A stretch of 46,259 bases of DNA from Apostichopus parvimensis. Its lineage: Eukaryota; Echinodermata; Holothuroidea; Aspidochirotida; Stichopodidae. Below are positions 1-10,137 of the stretch, piece after piece; within the stretch, counting starts at the first letter, position 1; every line of letters begins with the position of its first letter. The position numbers and the translations under genes are program-made. The stretch covers positions 5,093-51,351 of the forward strand of contig KN890733.1 of NCBI GenBank assembly GCA_000934455.1, read 5' to 3'. A model generated the notes under the pieces. The model ran no database searches, was not told where the DNA came from, and saw only the letters and a program-made list of their open reading frames with translations.

Positions 1-2142
1 AAAAGAGTACAGATACTTGTAGAACAATGGCAAGTAGCCTGCTTTTTCTATGGTTGATGAATACTTGTTGCAATCAAAGTCATCAACATGATCCGCTTTC
101 CAATATAAGCATCAATGCATTGTATTGTTAAAGTATTTAATCTTGTCCAAAAGGTACATGCTAGCAAATGCTTTAGCTAGTTATACAGAGCAAATTTTTG
201 AGGATTTTTTACGGTTTTCCCTCAGACAACCAGGTCTTACTTTCTGGTTGTCCTACCAGCATATTAGTTTGTCCAAGAAAATGTAGCAAAATAACAAAAA
301 GTGACCAACTGTAGGAGGAATGCGCAGATTTGGTGAAAACACCAGTTTTAGGGATAGTAAACTCCCCTTCGCCATTTTTGTTTTATTTTCTGTATCTTCA
401 AAATGATGAAAGGTGATATAATTTCTTTCATTATACCTTTTTGTATGATCTTACGTATTTACAATGCAATCTAACTTCGATATAAACAGATAGTCATCTG
501 TTCCACAACCTCCAAAGCTGATTTTGGTTATGATCGAACGACCACACGACCATTAGTGCTACTGCAACCCAGCGACTTGGAATATACACAGATGAGTTAC
601 AGAAACAAAAACAGGTTTAACATCTCCAAATTGAAGATTAAAAACTAGACTCAAGCCAAGCTTGAAATATAGCACCATTTTCCTACAACAATATCATTAT
701 TGTTTAATGCAAAAACTTGCTATAGACTGCAATATGTTATATCCTGTGTGTACATATACACATATGTATGTATATATGCAATAAACTTCATATTCACCTT
801 CACTTTTACAGATTAGTTGAAATGAAACAAAACGTACATGAAATGTTTTAAGTTAGCTAAATCTATCGCAAAACAATTATCTTATAGAAGTGATTGTGAG
901 CTTCACAACAAGGGGGAAATTTTCACTCTGCAGAGTTCAGTAAAGTAGGCTCAAGTTTTGTGCCTTTACAGTCCTTGTATATACTTCCTATGCCCCAAAT
1001 ATCATCTGATTAGAAGCTGCAACATCCTGTCAATCACTAAGTTTTCAGTTTCACAATGCTATGCTTCGTTTTTATTCAAATGTTAAATTGGAAGTAGTCA
1101 CTTCAGCATTTACAGGCTCTGCAAATGAATGTCATGTCGAGGAAGTATTCTTTCTCTTTCAATTGGGATATAAAAGGTGTGATATTCTCATCTGAACTGT
1201 AAGGATCCACGACTCAAATGGACAAACTGTTGTCACCTAAAATTAGTTTGTAGCAAGTCATCATTAAAATTCTGAGCTTTCTATACTCTTCCCCAGATCT
1301 GCTTGATATTTAATTACACAACCAGTGTAACGATCCATTCAAACAACATGAACGTTTCTCCCAAAATGGTGCACTCAGTTACTGATGAACCTTAATATCA
1401 CTTTCAAACACCTTCTGTTCTGATTCTTACTTGCACAGGAGGACAGACCTAGGAGAATTAGGCAGTCTGATTTATACATCCTGTGATTCTCTACACTGTA
1501 GATAGCTGGATCACCATTGTTACATGAAGAATTATGGTTGATACCCACAACTTTCATCAGTTATCAAGAAAAAACTAATAACTGCCTACCTCACCTCTAT
1601 CACCTCACCTCTATCTACCTCTATCACAAAAACAAAGATACAGAAAATGATAATAATAAGTACTGAATTAAACCTTGAATAACAACATGAAGAAGATGTG
1701 AGAAAAATATAATAAGAAAGTTAAGAATACTCAAAGATGTTCAATTAAAAATTTTTGTGCAATTATCAAGCATGATGAATGTTAACTGCAAAAGAGAACA
1801 AGAAAATTGCTTTGATAAAGTCTGAAACTACAAGATGAGTGCAATAAAGGTATGAAAGGAAGCTAATATAGTAATTATTAGTAATTATTAATAACTAATT
1901 TACGTTTACAAACCTCTTCACAAGTGATACCAGAGATTAGCTTAAGTAAAGCACTGTCTTAACTTTCTAATTTGTCAGTATTTTAACAAGCCCAATAAAC
2001 CAAAATAATTTTGCACATCTTTCCCTATACACACTCATGCCTCACAGTATACATACTCACAATGCATTCTTTTATCTACACACTCATGAATTGCAAGTAT
2101 TTCAGCCACATTGCCCAGGAAGGTCGTATTACTTTCTTCAGC
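1..2142. other. 3' flank / probable 3' UTR of the fucosyltransferase gene
   Basis: AT-rich non-coding sequence directly downstream (lower coordinates) of the minus-strand fucosyltransferase stop codon. No ORF here resembles a protein. A minus-strand AATAAA (TTTATT on plus, 1071-1076) would give a 3' UTR of about 1.07 kb; another lies at 382-387. Small direct repeats occur at about 1590-1625 (CACCTCTAT words) and 1869-1890 (AGTAATTATT words). UTR extent is inferred; no transcript data are available. Confidence 0.4.
1071..1076 (-). terminator. Candidate poly(A) signal of the fucosyltransferase gene
   Basis: Canonical AATAAA on the minus strand about 1.07 kb beyond the stop codon. It is the first canonical hexamer I saw after the stop. 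Function is inferred from position only. Confidence 0.3.
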
Positions 2143-3522
2143 TCAGCTCGTTGCAATTGACTTTCCATTTTTCACTGCACTGTATGAGCCTTCCAGCTTG
2201 TTTTCACGATAAATTGGTTCATCTACTTTTATCTTAATGCCTAACAATTTTTCTCGACTGCTGCAAGATTGCTCCCACCACTTGTGAAAGTCCGGATTTT
2301 TATAACGCCATGATAGCTCTGGATTAATTGAGTTCCTTTTTATTTTTTTTACGATGGTACAAAGCCCTGCTGGACTCAGTGTAGTCCTATGTCCTGGGCC
2401 AGATCTAAAGCCTCCTTCACTCTGCCAATGAAAATATTTGTTATATAGAGTACTGTTACTATCTAACAGCATAATGTAGTCCACAAATTCTTCCATTGTG
2501 TCAAAGTCTTCCAAATGGATAAAAGAATGTGGAGGGGCTAACCTTTCATAATCTTCTTTTGGCGCACCATACACAATAGGTATCATTCTATGCACAAAAG
2601 CATTGCTCCAAAATTTTTCAGTGAAATATTCTTTGCACTCGCTGTTTTCTAAAGAAAGGTAAAACTTATATGAACTGAATAAACTTTGACACTGCTCCTT
2701 GTCTCTCTTTGGACAATCTAAGGTCCCACATTTTCCATACGTATCCACAGGCAAGTGCTTCTGAATTTCTTGGACAATCTTTGTACGTTCCCAACCTAAT
2801 GGGTCACACCTTGAAGCAATCCACGTCATGAGTTTGCTCTTGCCTTTGGTATAGTCCATGCGTTTAGCCGCTGCAAAAGAAGGTTCACCAGGATAATAGA
2901 AGCCCCATGTAATGCACTCATCGGAATCACTCCGGTAAGTTACTGTAAAATTATACGGGTTTTCCTTGGTCATCGTGGATGGTGGAGAAAACTGAGGCTC
3001 GTGGACTGGGCTTTCCCTTGAATACAGGACCCACTGCTGACCAGGGGGCCTTACTTCTAACAGCTTCGACCACACAAAATTTCGGAAAGGACCGGGCATT
3101 ATGATAACAATGTCACTAACTGCAATATCCTCCAGATTGTTGCTATATAACATCTCAATATTGCAAGATATTTTGTTTCTACATTTTGCTTTCTGCCAAT
3201 GATCTAAACCTAGATCAATCTGTTCTCTCCCTGGATTTCTCCAAAGTAATATTCGGATGTAACAGTCTTCTCTTAGATGGTTACCCATTAGTTTCTCGAG
3301 CACAAGATTAGGCTGATCTTTTGTTGTATGTGACAATGCTACTGTTTCTTCAGCCTTTGTTTCATACAGTGTATCACCCCTGATAGCTTCATACTGTTCC
3401 AGCTCATTAATGTAGTGATAGAGATTCCCACCACTGCTTCGAAGAAAGCTGCTGTAGTAAAGAACTGTGAATAACACAAGCAGTGGAATCACTACTGTAG
3501 GTAGCACACGTCTGACCATCAT
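2143..3522 (-). CDS. Alpha-1,3-fucosyltransferase (GT10 family), single coding exon
   Basis: This 459-residue protein should transfer fucose from GDP-fucose to GlcNAc of N-acetyllactosamine-type glycans in the Golgi. The layout is type II membrane: a short basic cytosolic tail (MMVRR), a hydrophobic anchor at about 7-27, a stem, then the catalytic domain from about 85. The acceptor-side motif ESPVHEP is at 170-176. The family's GDP-fucose signature is at about 285-320: YKFYLSLENS, then EYFTEKFWSNA and PIVYG, followed by YERLAPP and FIHLEDF. N-glycosylation sequons are NFT (191) and NST (356). Length is slightly above the usual 350-430. An uninterrupted coding exon is common for this family. 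The ATG at 3522 is the only start that puts the anchor at the N terminus. The exact linkage (Lewis-type, FUT4/7/9-like or invertebrate-specific) cannot be assigned from sequence alone. Confidence 0.93.
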   Translation of the reverse strand: MMVRRVLPTVVIPLLVLFTVLYYSSFLRSSGGNLYHYINELEQYEAIRGDTLYETKAEETVALSHTTKDQPNLVLEKLMGNHLREDCYIRILLWRNPGREQIDLGLDHWQKAKCRNKISCNIEMLYSNNLEDIAVSDIVIIMPGPFRNFVWSKLLEVRPPGQQWVLYSRESPVHEPQFSPPSTMTKENPYNFTVTYRSDSDECITWGFYYPGEPSFAAAKRMDYTKGKSKLMTWIASRCDPLGWERTKIVQEIQKHLPVDTYGKCGTLDCPKRDKEQCQSLFSSYKFYLSLENSECKEYFTEKFWSNAFVHRMIPIVYGAPKEDYERLAPPHSFIHLEDFDTMEEFVDYIMLLDSNSTLYNKYFHWQSEGGFRSGPGHRTTLSPAGLCTIVKKIKRNSINPELSWRYKNPDFHKWWEQSCSSREKLLGIKIKVDEPIYRENKLEGSYSAVKNGKSIATS

Positions 3523-3543
3523 AATGCAAGGACGTGGTTTCTT
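3523..3543 (-). other. 5' UTR stub and splice acceptor of the fucosyltransferase
   Basis: On the minus strand a pyrimidine run followed by CTTACAG (AG at 3545-3544) lies 21 bp before the ATG. This is a good 3' splice site and implies a non-coding first exon further upstream (higher coordinates). No in-frame stop separates the acceptor from the ATG, so an upstream exon could in principle extend the protein. The natural type II anchor argues for starting at 3522. Confidence 0.6.
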
Positions 3544-6360
3544 CTGTAAGAAAAAAAAGATACAAAAGTCAATTCAGTTACAATGTAAGTTTTCTGATTC
3601 AGTTTCTTTGCAGTAGGAAAATATAATGTTACAATAAATACATCAATTTTGTATGGGCAAGCCAAGATTGTAGCCTTCTTTGCCTGGAAGCAGCAAAGAA
3701 ACTGTCGCCATAAATCACAGCATATGTAAACTCTCAGCCTAAACTATTTCCCATTGCTTCAAGGTAAAGCCTACTGTAGCATTTCACCTTCATGTGCACA
3801 AGTTCCACAATTTTTCATGAACATTACATCTGAGTGATTTTTTTCCAAATAAGTGAGAGCAACTTTTATTGACAGGAGCTACAGTAATACTCTATCAATT
3901 ATTTTGTTGGCAACTTCTATTTAGAAGGAACAATCCATTAATTTCTAAACCCACAATCATTTTTTTCAATTCAGCCAGTTTGTATGGTGGTTTTAAGATG
4001 GGCAGAGGGACACCTGCTCAAAGCAAATCAGCCCCCAGCATACAAAGCAAAACACCCACATCTTGAACAACTTGTTCAGCAATATAGTAAAATCTGCATC
4101 CTTCACAAAGAAATTGCTCAAATTACCTACAATAACTTGTTTCATGATCTCAAAAATATGATATTCATAGATATACCAACTAGGAATACCATGAACAACT
4201 GTAAACAAAACACACTACCTCACAATATTTGTCATTGCTTTTACTCCAGTTTGACATGACTTGAGTAAGAGTTTTGCCTAAGTTGTTAACTTAGGGTAAC
4301 CAATCAAGTCTAGCTACCCACCACCATATATTTACTTTATGTAGCCCTCATAGAGTTAAGTCTATAATACATTAACTGAATGGGTTTACTTGAATGTTAA
4401 AGTCTGGATAAAACTTAGTTAAATAGGCCTACAATAACAAGATGGATACAGTGAAACAAAAGTTTAAATGGCCACAGAATTTTCGGAACTAGATTTTTCT
4501 GTGGTTGACTGGAAATCCAACATTCTGTACTTTCTGAGATTTATCATTCATAAATGTTTTATTTTGGACAGAATTTTAATCATTATTTAGTCCAATAATA
4601 TGAAAGGAAACCACAGGGGTGTGTGTAATTTCTCTGCATTGTGTGTCCAGAGCATTAAGCCAGAATTAGACTGGCGACACTACCATTTCTTTCTAGCGGC
4701 AGTGTTAGCAGATTGTATCACTATACTGTACAGGATTAATTTCCTGTTCATTTATAAACATTTTGTGAAAGAATTGATTACAGGGGGTTCAATTTTAAGT
4801 GCACACTTCTAGTATGAGTATGACAATCATTTCCATCACAAGAACTGTAGACCTAGGCTGTAGACCTAGGCAATGCCTTGGCTTACTAGCTCATCCAAAA
4901 CTTTCCAAGAGGCACTTGATCAAAAGTAAGCATCTTTTATCATTTGCAAAAAATCAAACTTTCATCGATCTCTAGTTTTCCTCTCACTGGATTTTTATCA
5001 CAATTTTGGGAAATGTGTAATAAACCCTAAGGATCGTGAACATTTGTCTTGTTGCAAGGGAAAGGCTAGGCTATATAAGCCTACCTAGGTTTACCTCTCC
5101 CTGCAATCTTGGCTGCAAAGAATTTGGGATGTCCCTTTTCTAAGTTAGGCCTGGCTTCGATTGTTACTCTCTATTGAGTCTATGTAGTCACCTCCCTACT
5201 CAGGCTTAACTTGGGACTTAGGCCTATTACTTTAAATGTTAACAGGAATTCTTACTTAGGGCCTACTTGCATTTGCTTCTTCCCTCAACATAAAAGATGG
5301 TTGTTGAACAACTGACTCAAGGCCCTGTTATCCAGAATAGTCTGATGATGCAACTGGAAGATTGGAAAGATCCACTTAGCACTGGTCTACAGTGTAATAC
5401 AGTACATGTATGAATGATGTAGCAAGCCACAGTATCAGAATGCTGTCACTATGTATTGGTATATTCTATGCTGTGAGTAACATTTCCCTCCTAGTACTAC
5501 TAGTACTACTAGGTTACTAGAAATACTAGCCTAGGTATTGGGACTACAACTACTTACTAGTATTACTAGTTCTGCGTACATACTAGGCACAGTATAGCGC
5601 AGGTACGCAAATTACAACATCACCAAAACACGCTTCTCGTTGTTGATTAACTTGAGGATTCCAGGAAGATGTCTACGGTTATCCCATCTACCAAGAACGG
5701 TTGAAAATGTCACTTGGTTTCTAAAGTTGTCGTTGTGTCTTTGGTTAATTTTTAGGTCAATACTAGCCTCAATCAGGACTAACAATAAGACCTACGACGA
5801 GTAAGCACAAGTAAACGATACCAATGCTATTGATGCATCAGCGCAGCTTACTAAGACTTTCGATTGTGGGCACGGAAGTTCTGTGTCTGGTCTGTATTGT
5901 GTACAGTTGACCCAAGATTCTACCTTCGGTACGCTAAGGAACGCCAAACTGGCCACCTGGTGCTATCAATCAATACGTGGCAAGTAAAAGTAATTAGTTG
6001 AACACAAAGTAGTAGTTGTAATCATACTGTTAATATCATATCACCACGTTTTTGTTAATAACAGGTTTCTTCTGAAAATGTATGTAAATTAATTATTCCA
6101 TTGGAAACTGATGGGAATTTATCGAAAATGCCAACCATACTAATTAGTTACTAAATATAGAGTCCGGTCGTAGTAAGCATGACAGCAAGTTTGTATTCCT
6201 CTCCTTTTGTGGACAAGTGGTGCCGAGAGCCACGTCAGGCCCGGGGCATATATATCATCAGACCTCCTTCTTTTAAGACTTCCTTTTCCATGAATATGTT
6301 ATTAAAAGGAGTATAAATTTAATTCATTCCTTTTCTCTGAACCCCAACTGACACTATGCC
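3544..6360. other. Intergenic / probable 5' intron and promoter region of the fucosyltransferase
   Basis: No coding sequence recognised. It contains a 14-bp tandem duplication of TGTAGACCTAGGC-like sequence at about 4848-4875 and a run of TACTAG/CTAGTA words at about 5495-5575. CCTAGGC words recur throughout. The segment at about 5590-5990 looks richer in CpG than its surroundings and is the best guess for promoter and first exon, at low confidence. Confidence 0.35.
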
Positions 6361-6375
6361 CTATAGGGCTGTACA

Positions 6376-6404
6376 CCCCCCCCCCCCCACACACACACAC
6401 ACAC
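6376..6404. repeat. Poly-C / (CA)n microsatellite
   Basis: A run of 13 C residues (6376-6388) passes directly into an (AC)n dinucleotide tract. It is a simple repeat with no associated gene. Confidence 0.95.
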
Positions 6405-7520
6405 TATCGTTTGCAAGGCAAGTTTGTGCTATCTTGCAACAAAAAAATCATAACATAAAACTTGAAATGTCAAGTATCATCTACAGAAGAATATATTTGA
6501 TATTGAGTATTTTCCTGAAGATTTGAGTATTACCTTGAGACCTGGTATTCAAACATGTTTGCTTGGTAACCGTAATTTTCATCTTCATCATCTTTGTGAC
6601 CATCCAGTTGCGGATGGTGTGGCATGGGGAAAGGGGTCAACGGGTACAAGGTATCCCTTCCCCTTTGATAAATTATTATATGATTAAGGGGGTTTGTACT
6701 TGCAAATTGCTGTTCGAAATGTTGCAACTTTGATGTAATTTATGTTCCTACTTTTTCGCATTTTATTTCCATAAATATCGGTAATTGCTTTTTTCATCCG
6801 AATTTTTCAGCGAAAGAAGGCTCGCGATCGTCATTTGAATAATATGAAGCTTGAGAATTCTTAAAATATAACCACAATGGTTTCTTACTACAATGTTTTT
6901 ATTTATATTAATTTATTGTTTCATTATTGTGAAGTTAGTTAGTGTTCATGTTTAATATCATTTAACTTTGCACGGAACCATTTTGAATTTAATATTAGCC
7001 AACATTAAAATTGATTGCATGTCTCTAGAAAATTATCACCGTAAAAGTCTTTACAACTTTAAATAGAGGCAAAATTCAAATACTAGGTTAAAAGCAAAGT
7101 GAAATCAGGAATTAACCAAAAGAAAGTTTGAATGGTGCATAATGTTTCTATTTTTGTTGTGAGTACGTTGTGTTCCTATGTGTGTTGTTTATGATTTTGA
7201 GATATGTCTCGAATGTTATCACGATAATCTTCTTTCACTAATCTTTAATCCTGGCTCAGTTACCCCCTTTCCACCCACTTGCAACCCACTCACTTCACCC
7301 ACCTCCTCCCCAAATTTCAGTGTTGGCACTAGACCGGTAATTTGAAATAAAGAGATGATTCGTTCGGAGGGGAGTTTGCTGCAGATCCTCTTTCGATTGA
7401 ATGCAATTAAAATTTAATTTAACCGTAAAAATGGAACGTTACGGATGTTCATCCGAAACGCAAAACAAAAATGTCTACGAGTGACACGACAGGACGGTTC
7501 CTGTCACTAAATGATCACAT
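6405..7520. other. Intergenic, no gene seen
   Basis: AT-rich sequence with short chance ORFs only. No protein similarity, TIR pair or RNA gene could be supported. Confidence 0.5.
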
Positions 7521-7526
7521 CATTAT

Positions 7527-7675
7527 CAGAGCCGTATGTCTATATACGGCCTCGATCATTATATTTACACAGCGCCATCTGTTAGCAATAGCGCTCTGTA
7601 TTATCTGTGTTCAGAGCATTATACGATACGGCTCTGTGTTTATATACGGCTCTGTCTGTGTGCAGAGCCGTATAT
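7527..7675. repeat. Cluster of inverted ATACGGCTCTG / CAGAGCCGTAT words
   Basis: Five copies of one 10-13 bp word lie within 150 bp in alternating orientation: 7527-7537 (forward), 7544-7553 (reverse, variant), 7626-7636 (reverse), 7642-7654 (reverse) and 7663-7675 (forward). The last two form a perfect 13-bp-arm hairpin with an 8-nt loop at 7655-7662. The first two form a smaller hairpin. Possibly the end of a foldback element; no function is visible. Confidence 0.7.
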
Positions 7676-7832
7676 TCGCTGGACTGTTTGTGTGGAACGA
7701 AACTGGCACCATGCATTGCTGGTTTGCTGGCTACAAAAGGCCGTACACTACTGCTAATCAAGAAGTTTTAAGTCGCCAGAAGTTGAGCAAATTGTCAGCA
7801 AAATTAGAGCAACATTCGCGGTGGGCGGGAGC

Positions 7833-7850
7833 GGGGGGGGGGGGGGGGGG
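7833..7850. repeat. G18 homopolymer
   Basis: Eighteen consecutive G residues in a locally GC-rich segment. Comparable C runs occur at 8451-8464 (14) and 8754-8770 (17). Such tracts are prone to length errors in assemblies. Confidence 0.95.
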
Positions 7851-9184
7851 AGGGGGCACAGAATGTGGGAAATGTAGGCTGATGCCACAGGAGTCAGCGC
7901 GAAGCTTTTTCGACGTGATGTCTAGGGCCGCAACAGGGCGGGCCCTGGTGAGGACTACGTGGGCGAAGCTCCCTGAAGCTTTACGGCTTTCGCAGTTTCC
8001 AGAACTAACATCAGCTTCAAATCGGCAGAATGTCGGAAAGCATACGTACATAAATATGCTGTTTTAGTACATTTTCTTATTTATGGGTGGGATCGAGTGC
8101 CAATTGAAGGAATATACCCCCATGACGGCTTAGCGACGCCAATGATCAAGAATAGAAATTCAATTGATAATGAATTAAGTATTCAGGTTGTTGTATATCT
8201 ATATTCATGGTCCTTTGCATCCGCGAATCATGTGTTTAAGATACCCCAACGTGTCCATATGTTTAAAGTTTCTGCTGCAAAACCTGAATATTAACTATTT
8301 AAAAACCAACGTCTCACTATGCATCATTTCTGAAAAGTGAAGCCAGCGGTGGCAAACCGCACATTTCGAACGTACATGATATAGCCTACCACTACAAAAG
8401 ATATACCACTACCGAAAATATATCCACGAATAGTATTCAAAACGCCCTTTCCCCCCCCCCCCCCTCCCATACCCGGAATTGAGTTGTTCGCGCCACTACT
8501 AGCGCGAGTTTTACGCGAGTCAAACAACTCATTCCTCCTTGAAAACCATCGTCGAATAAGGCACTGTTGTCTAAAAACTACTTGAGACAAAATGGCTTGT
8601 CAGATTTTGCACTGCTCTACTAGTACACTCATGGTTTCTGTCACTTATCACTGATCCAACATGCGGCGCTTTAGGCATGAAAAACTAGCAGCGATTTCGT
8701 TCCAGGCACAACCTAACGGCGCACCGGTTTTCAGCCAGATAGCCTATACTTCTCCCCCCCCCCCCCCCCCTCCTGACTCACAACCTTTCCCAATTTATTG
8801 GAAGGATGTATGACGCCCCCCCCCCTCGAGTCCCCTCCCAGTAGATTATTTCCACAACCTTCATTGAAAAGCATATTTTGTTTCTGTAGTTCTGGCGAAC
8901 GGCAGTTTTCAAATATGCACATGGAAACGTCGATATTGCTTATTACATCATTGTGCTATGCGATTTTAGGAAAACTTACCAACTGTTCAAACATTCATAT
9001 GCAAGGCCGTAGCAGCGCTATGTTCAGAAGCTTTGTCACTAGGCCTTATTGTGTGTAACTATATACATCAGTGCATCTTATGAAAATATCACATACTCCC
9101 TCGTATGCCAAATATGAGGTAACGCGTTCAAACGTTACGGTACTGGCCGTCAACCTCGCTCTCCCCACCCCTCTTCCCCTCCTG
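7851..9184. other. Intergenic, rich in homopolymer tracts
   Basis: Contains the C14 and C17 tracts, a shorter C run near 8815-8824, and an interrupted inverted repeat at about 8481-8531 (GAGTTGTT ... AACAACTC) around CGCGC-rich sequence. Predicted ORFs are short and mostly low complexity. No gene is supported. Confidence 0.5.
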
Positions 9185-9224
9185 ACCCCCTCCTTCCCTC
9201 CCCAACCCCCTCCTTCCCTCCCCA
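9185..9224. repeat. 20-bp tandem duplication, pyrimidine-rich
   Basis: Two exact adjacent copies of a C/T-rich 20-mer (9185-9204 and 9205-9224), at the end of a longer polypyrimidine stretch starting near 9160. Confidence 0.9.
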
Positions 9225-9672
9225 ACGTCACCATTTTACTGTAAGCTTGGAGTTGGCCACATGTTATTCCTATATGGCTTAATATAGCTGTTTTATAATT
9301 ATTAAAAAGACAAACTATTTAAGTATATAATCATCGTTTACAATCAAAAGTGTATTCGAGCGTAAACTTAAGCCTAAAAATATATTCTTTACTGGTATAC
9401 ACCGTAGTCATGCATATTATCGAGTAGGAATTAAATAAAATGGCGGGTATGATGAAATAACAGGATAAGTCGTCTGCCTAGACATGTACTTCAGTAAAGT
9501 TACCATTTATTCTATATCGTCATTTAAAAATTCTTTGCTCCTGCAAAGACTATGCTTCAGTGCTATACAGGATTATGACGCCAATACAGGTCTTCTTAAC
9601 GTCAAGCCGGCTGGTAATTGAAGGAAAACACTTAGGATATCATATACTGTTATCTATACTACCCCCTCCCCT

Positions 9673-9748
9673 CATAGGCGTAGGAGGCGGGGGCTGGGGG
9701 ATGCAGTCGTTACAGCCCCCAAAATCAAATTGGGCTCCTACACCTATG
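9673..9748. mobile_element. Very short MITE-like element with 14-bp TIRs
   Basis: CATAGGCGTAGGAG at 9673-9686 is matched 13/14 by the reverse complement of 9735-9748. The 8 bp outside each end (CCTCCCCT on the left, CTTCCCCT on the right) agree at 7 of 8 positions, as for an hAT-type 8-bp target duplication. However, the flanks are low-complexity C/T sequence, so the TSD is weak evidence. The internal part is about 48 bp and G/C rich. Confidence 0.5.
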
Positions 9749-9791
9749 CTTCCCCTCCCACATCATTTGGTAATATTAACTCCAATATAGA

Positions 9792-10137
9792 GTGAGAATC
9801 CACTTCCCTTGAGAGTGTCGAAGATAATCTCCCTTTTTGCTAGAGGAGTGATTTCTATCTTGTATACCTCAAAGTAAGCTCGGTATCAAGTTAAGCTTTT
9901 GTAGATTGAAATCACTATACCTGAAGTCAGTATTTGGCAAATTTCACTCATTTGAGATTGAGAGTGTCAAGATGATCACTTATTTTCGAGGAGTGATTTC
10001 TATCTATTCTTCAGAGGGACTCCTGTGGCGATGTTAGCTCTTTTACAGTGAAAGCACTTTACATGAAGTTTAGCTTTGGCATAAAAGTAATTTTTTTTCC
10101 TGATCATGCAAGACACTCTCAGAGAGTGAATTCTCAC
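9792..10137. mobile_element. MITE-like element with about 27-bp TIRs
   Basis: The left end, GTGAGAATCCACT then TGAGAGTGTC (9792-9819), matches the reverse complement of the right end (about 10112-10137) with few mismatches. Inside, a segment with GAGAGTGTC and GAGGAGTGATTTCTATCT is present twice as a direct repeat (about 9811-9860 and 9960-10005). No clear target-site duplication was found. It is non-coding, and the superfamily is not assigned. Confidence 0.6.

Noticed and set aside
7471-8067. 198-codon ORF
   Set aside because: It spans the palindrome cluster and the G18 tract (poly-Gly); no domain or splice context supports it.
8324-8590. 88-codon minus-strand ORF with a hydrophobic helix
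   Set aside because: It crosses a C14 homopolymer coding poly-Gly, and no family was recognised. A small membrane protein is not excluded but is unsupported.
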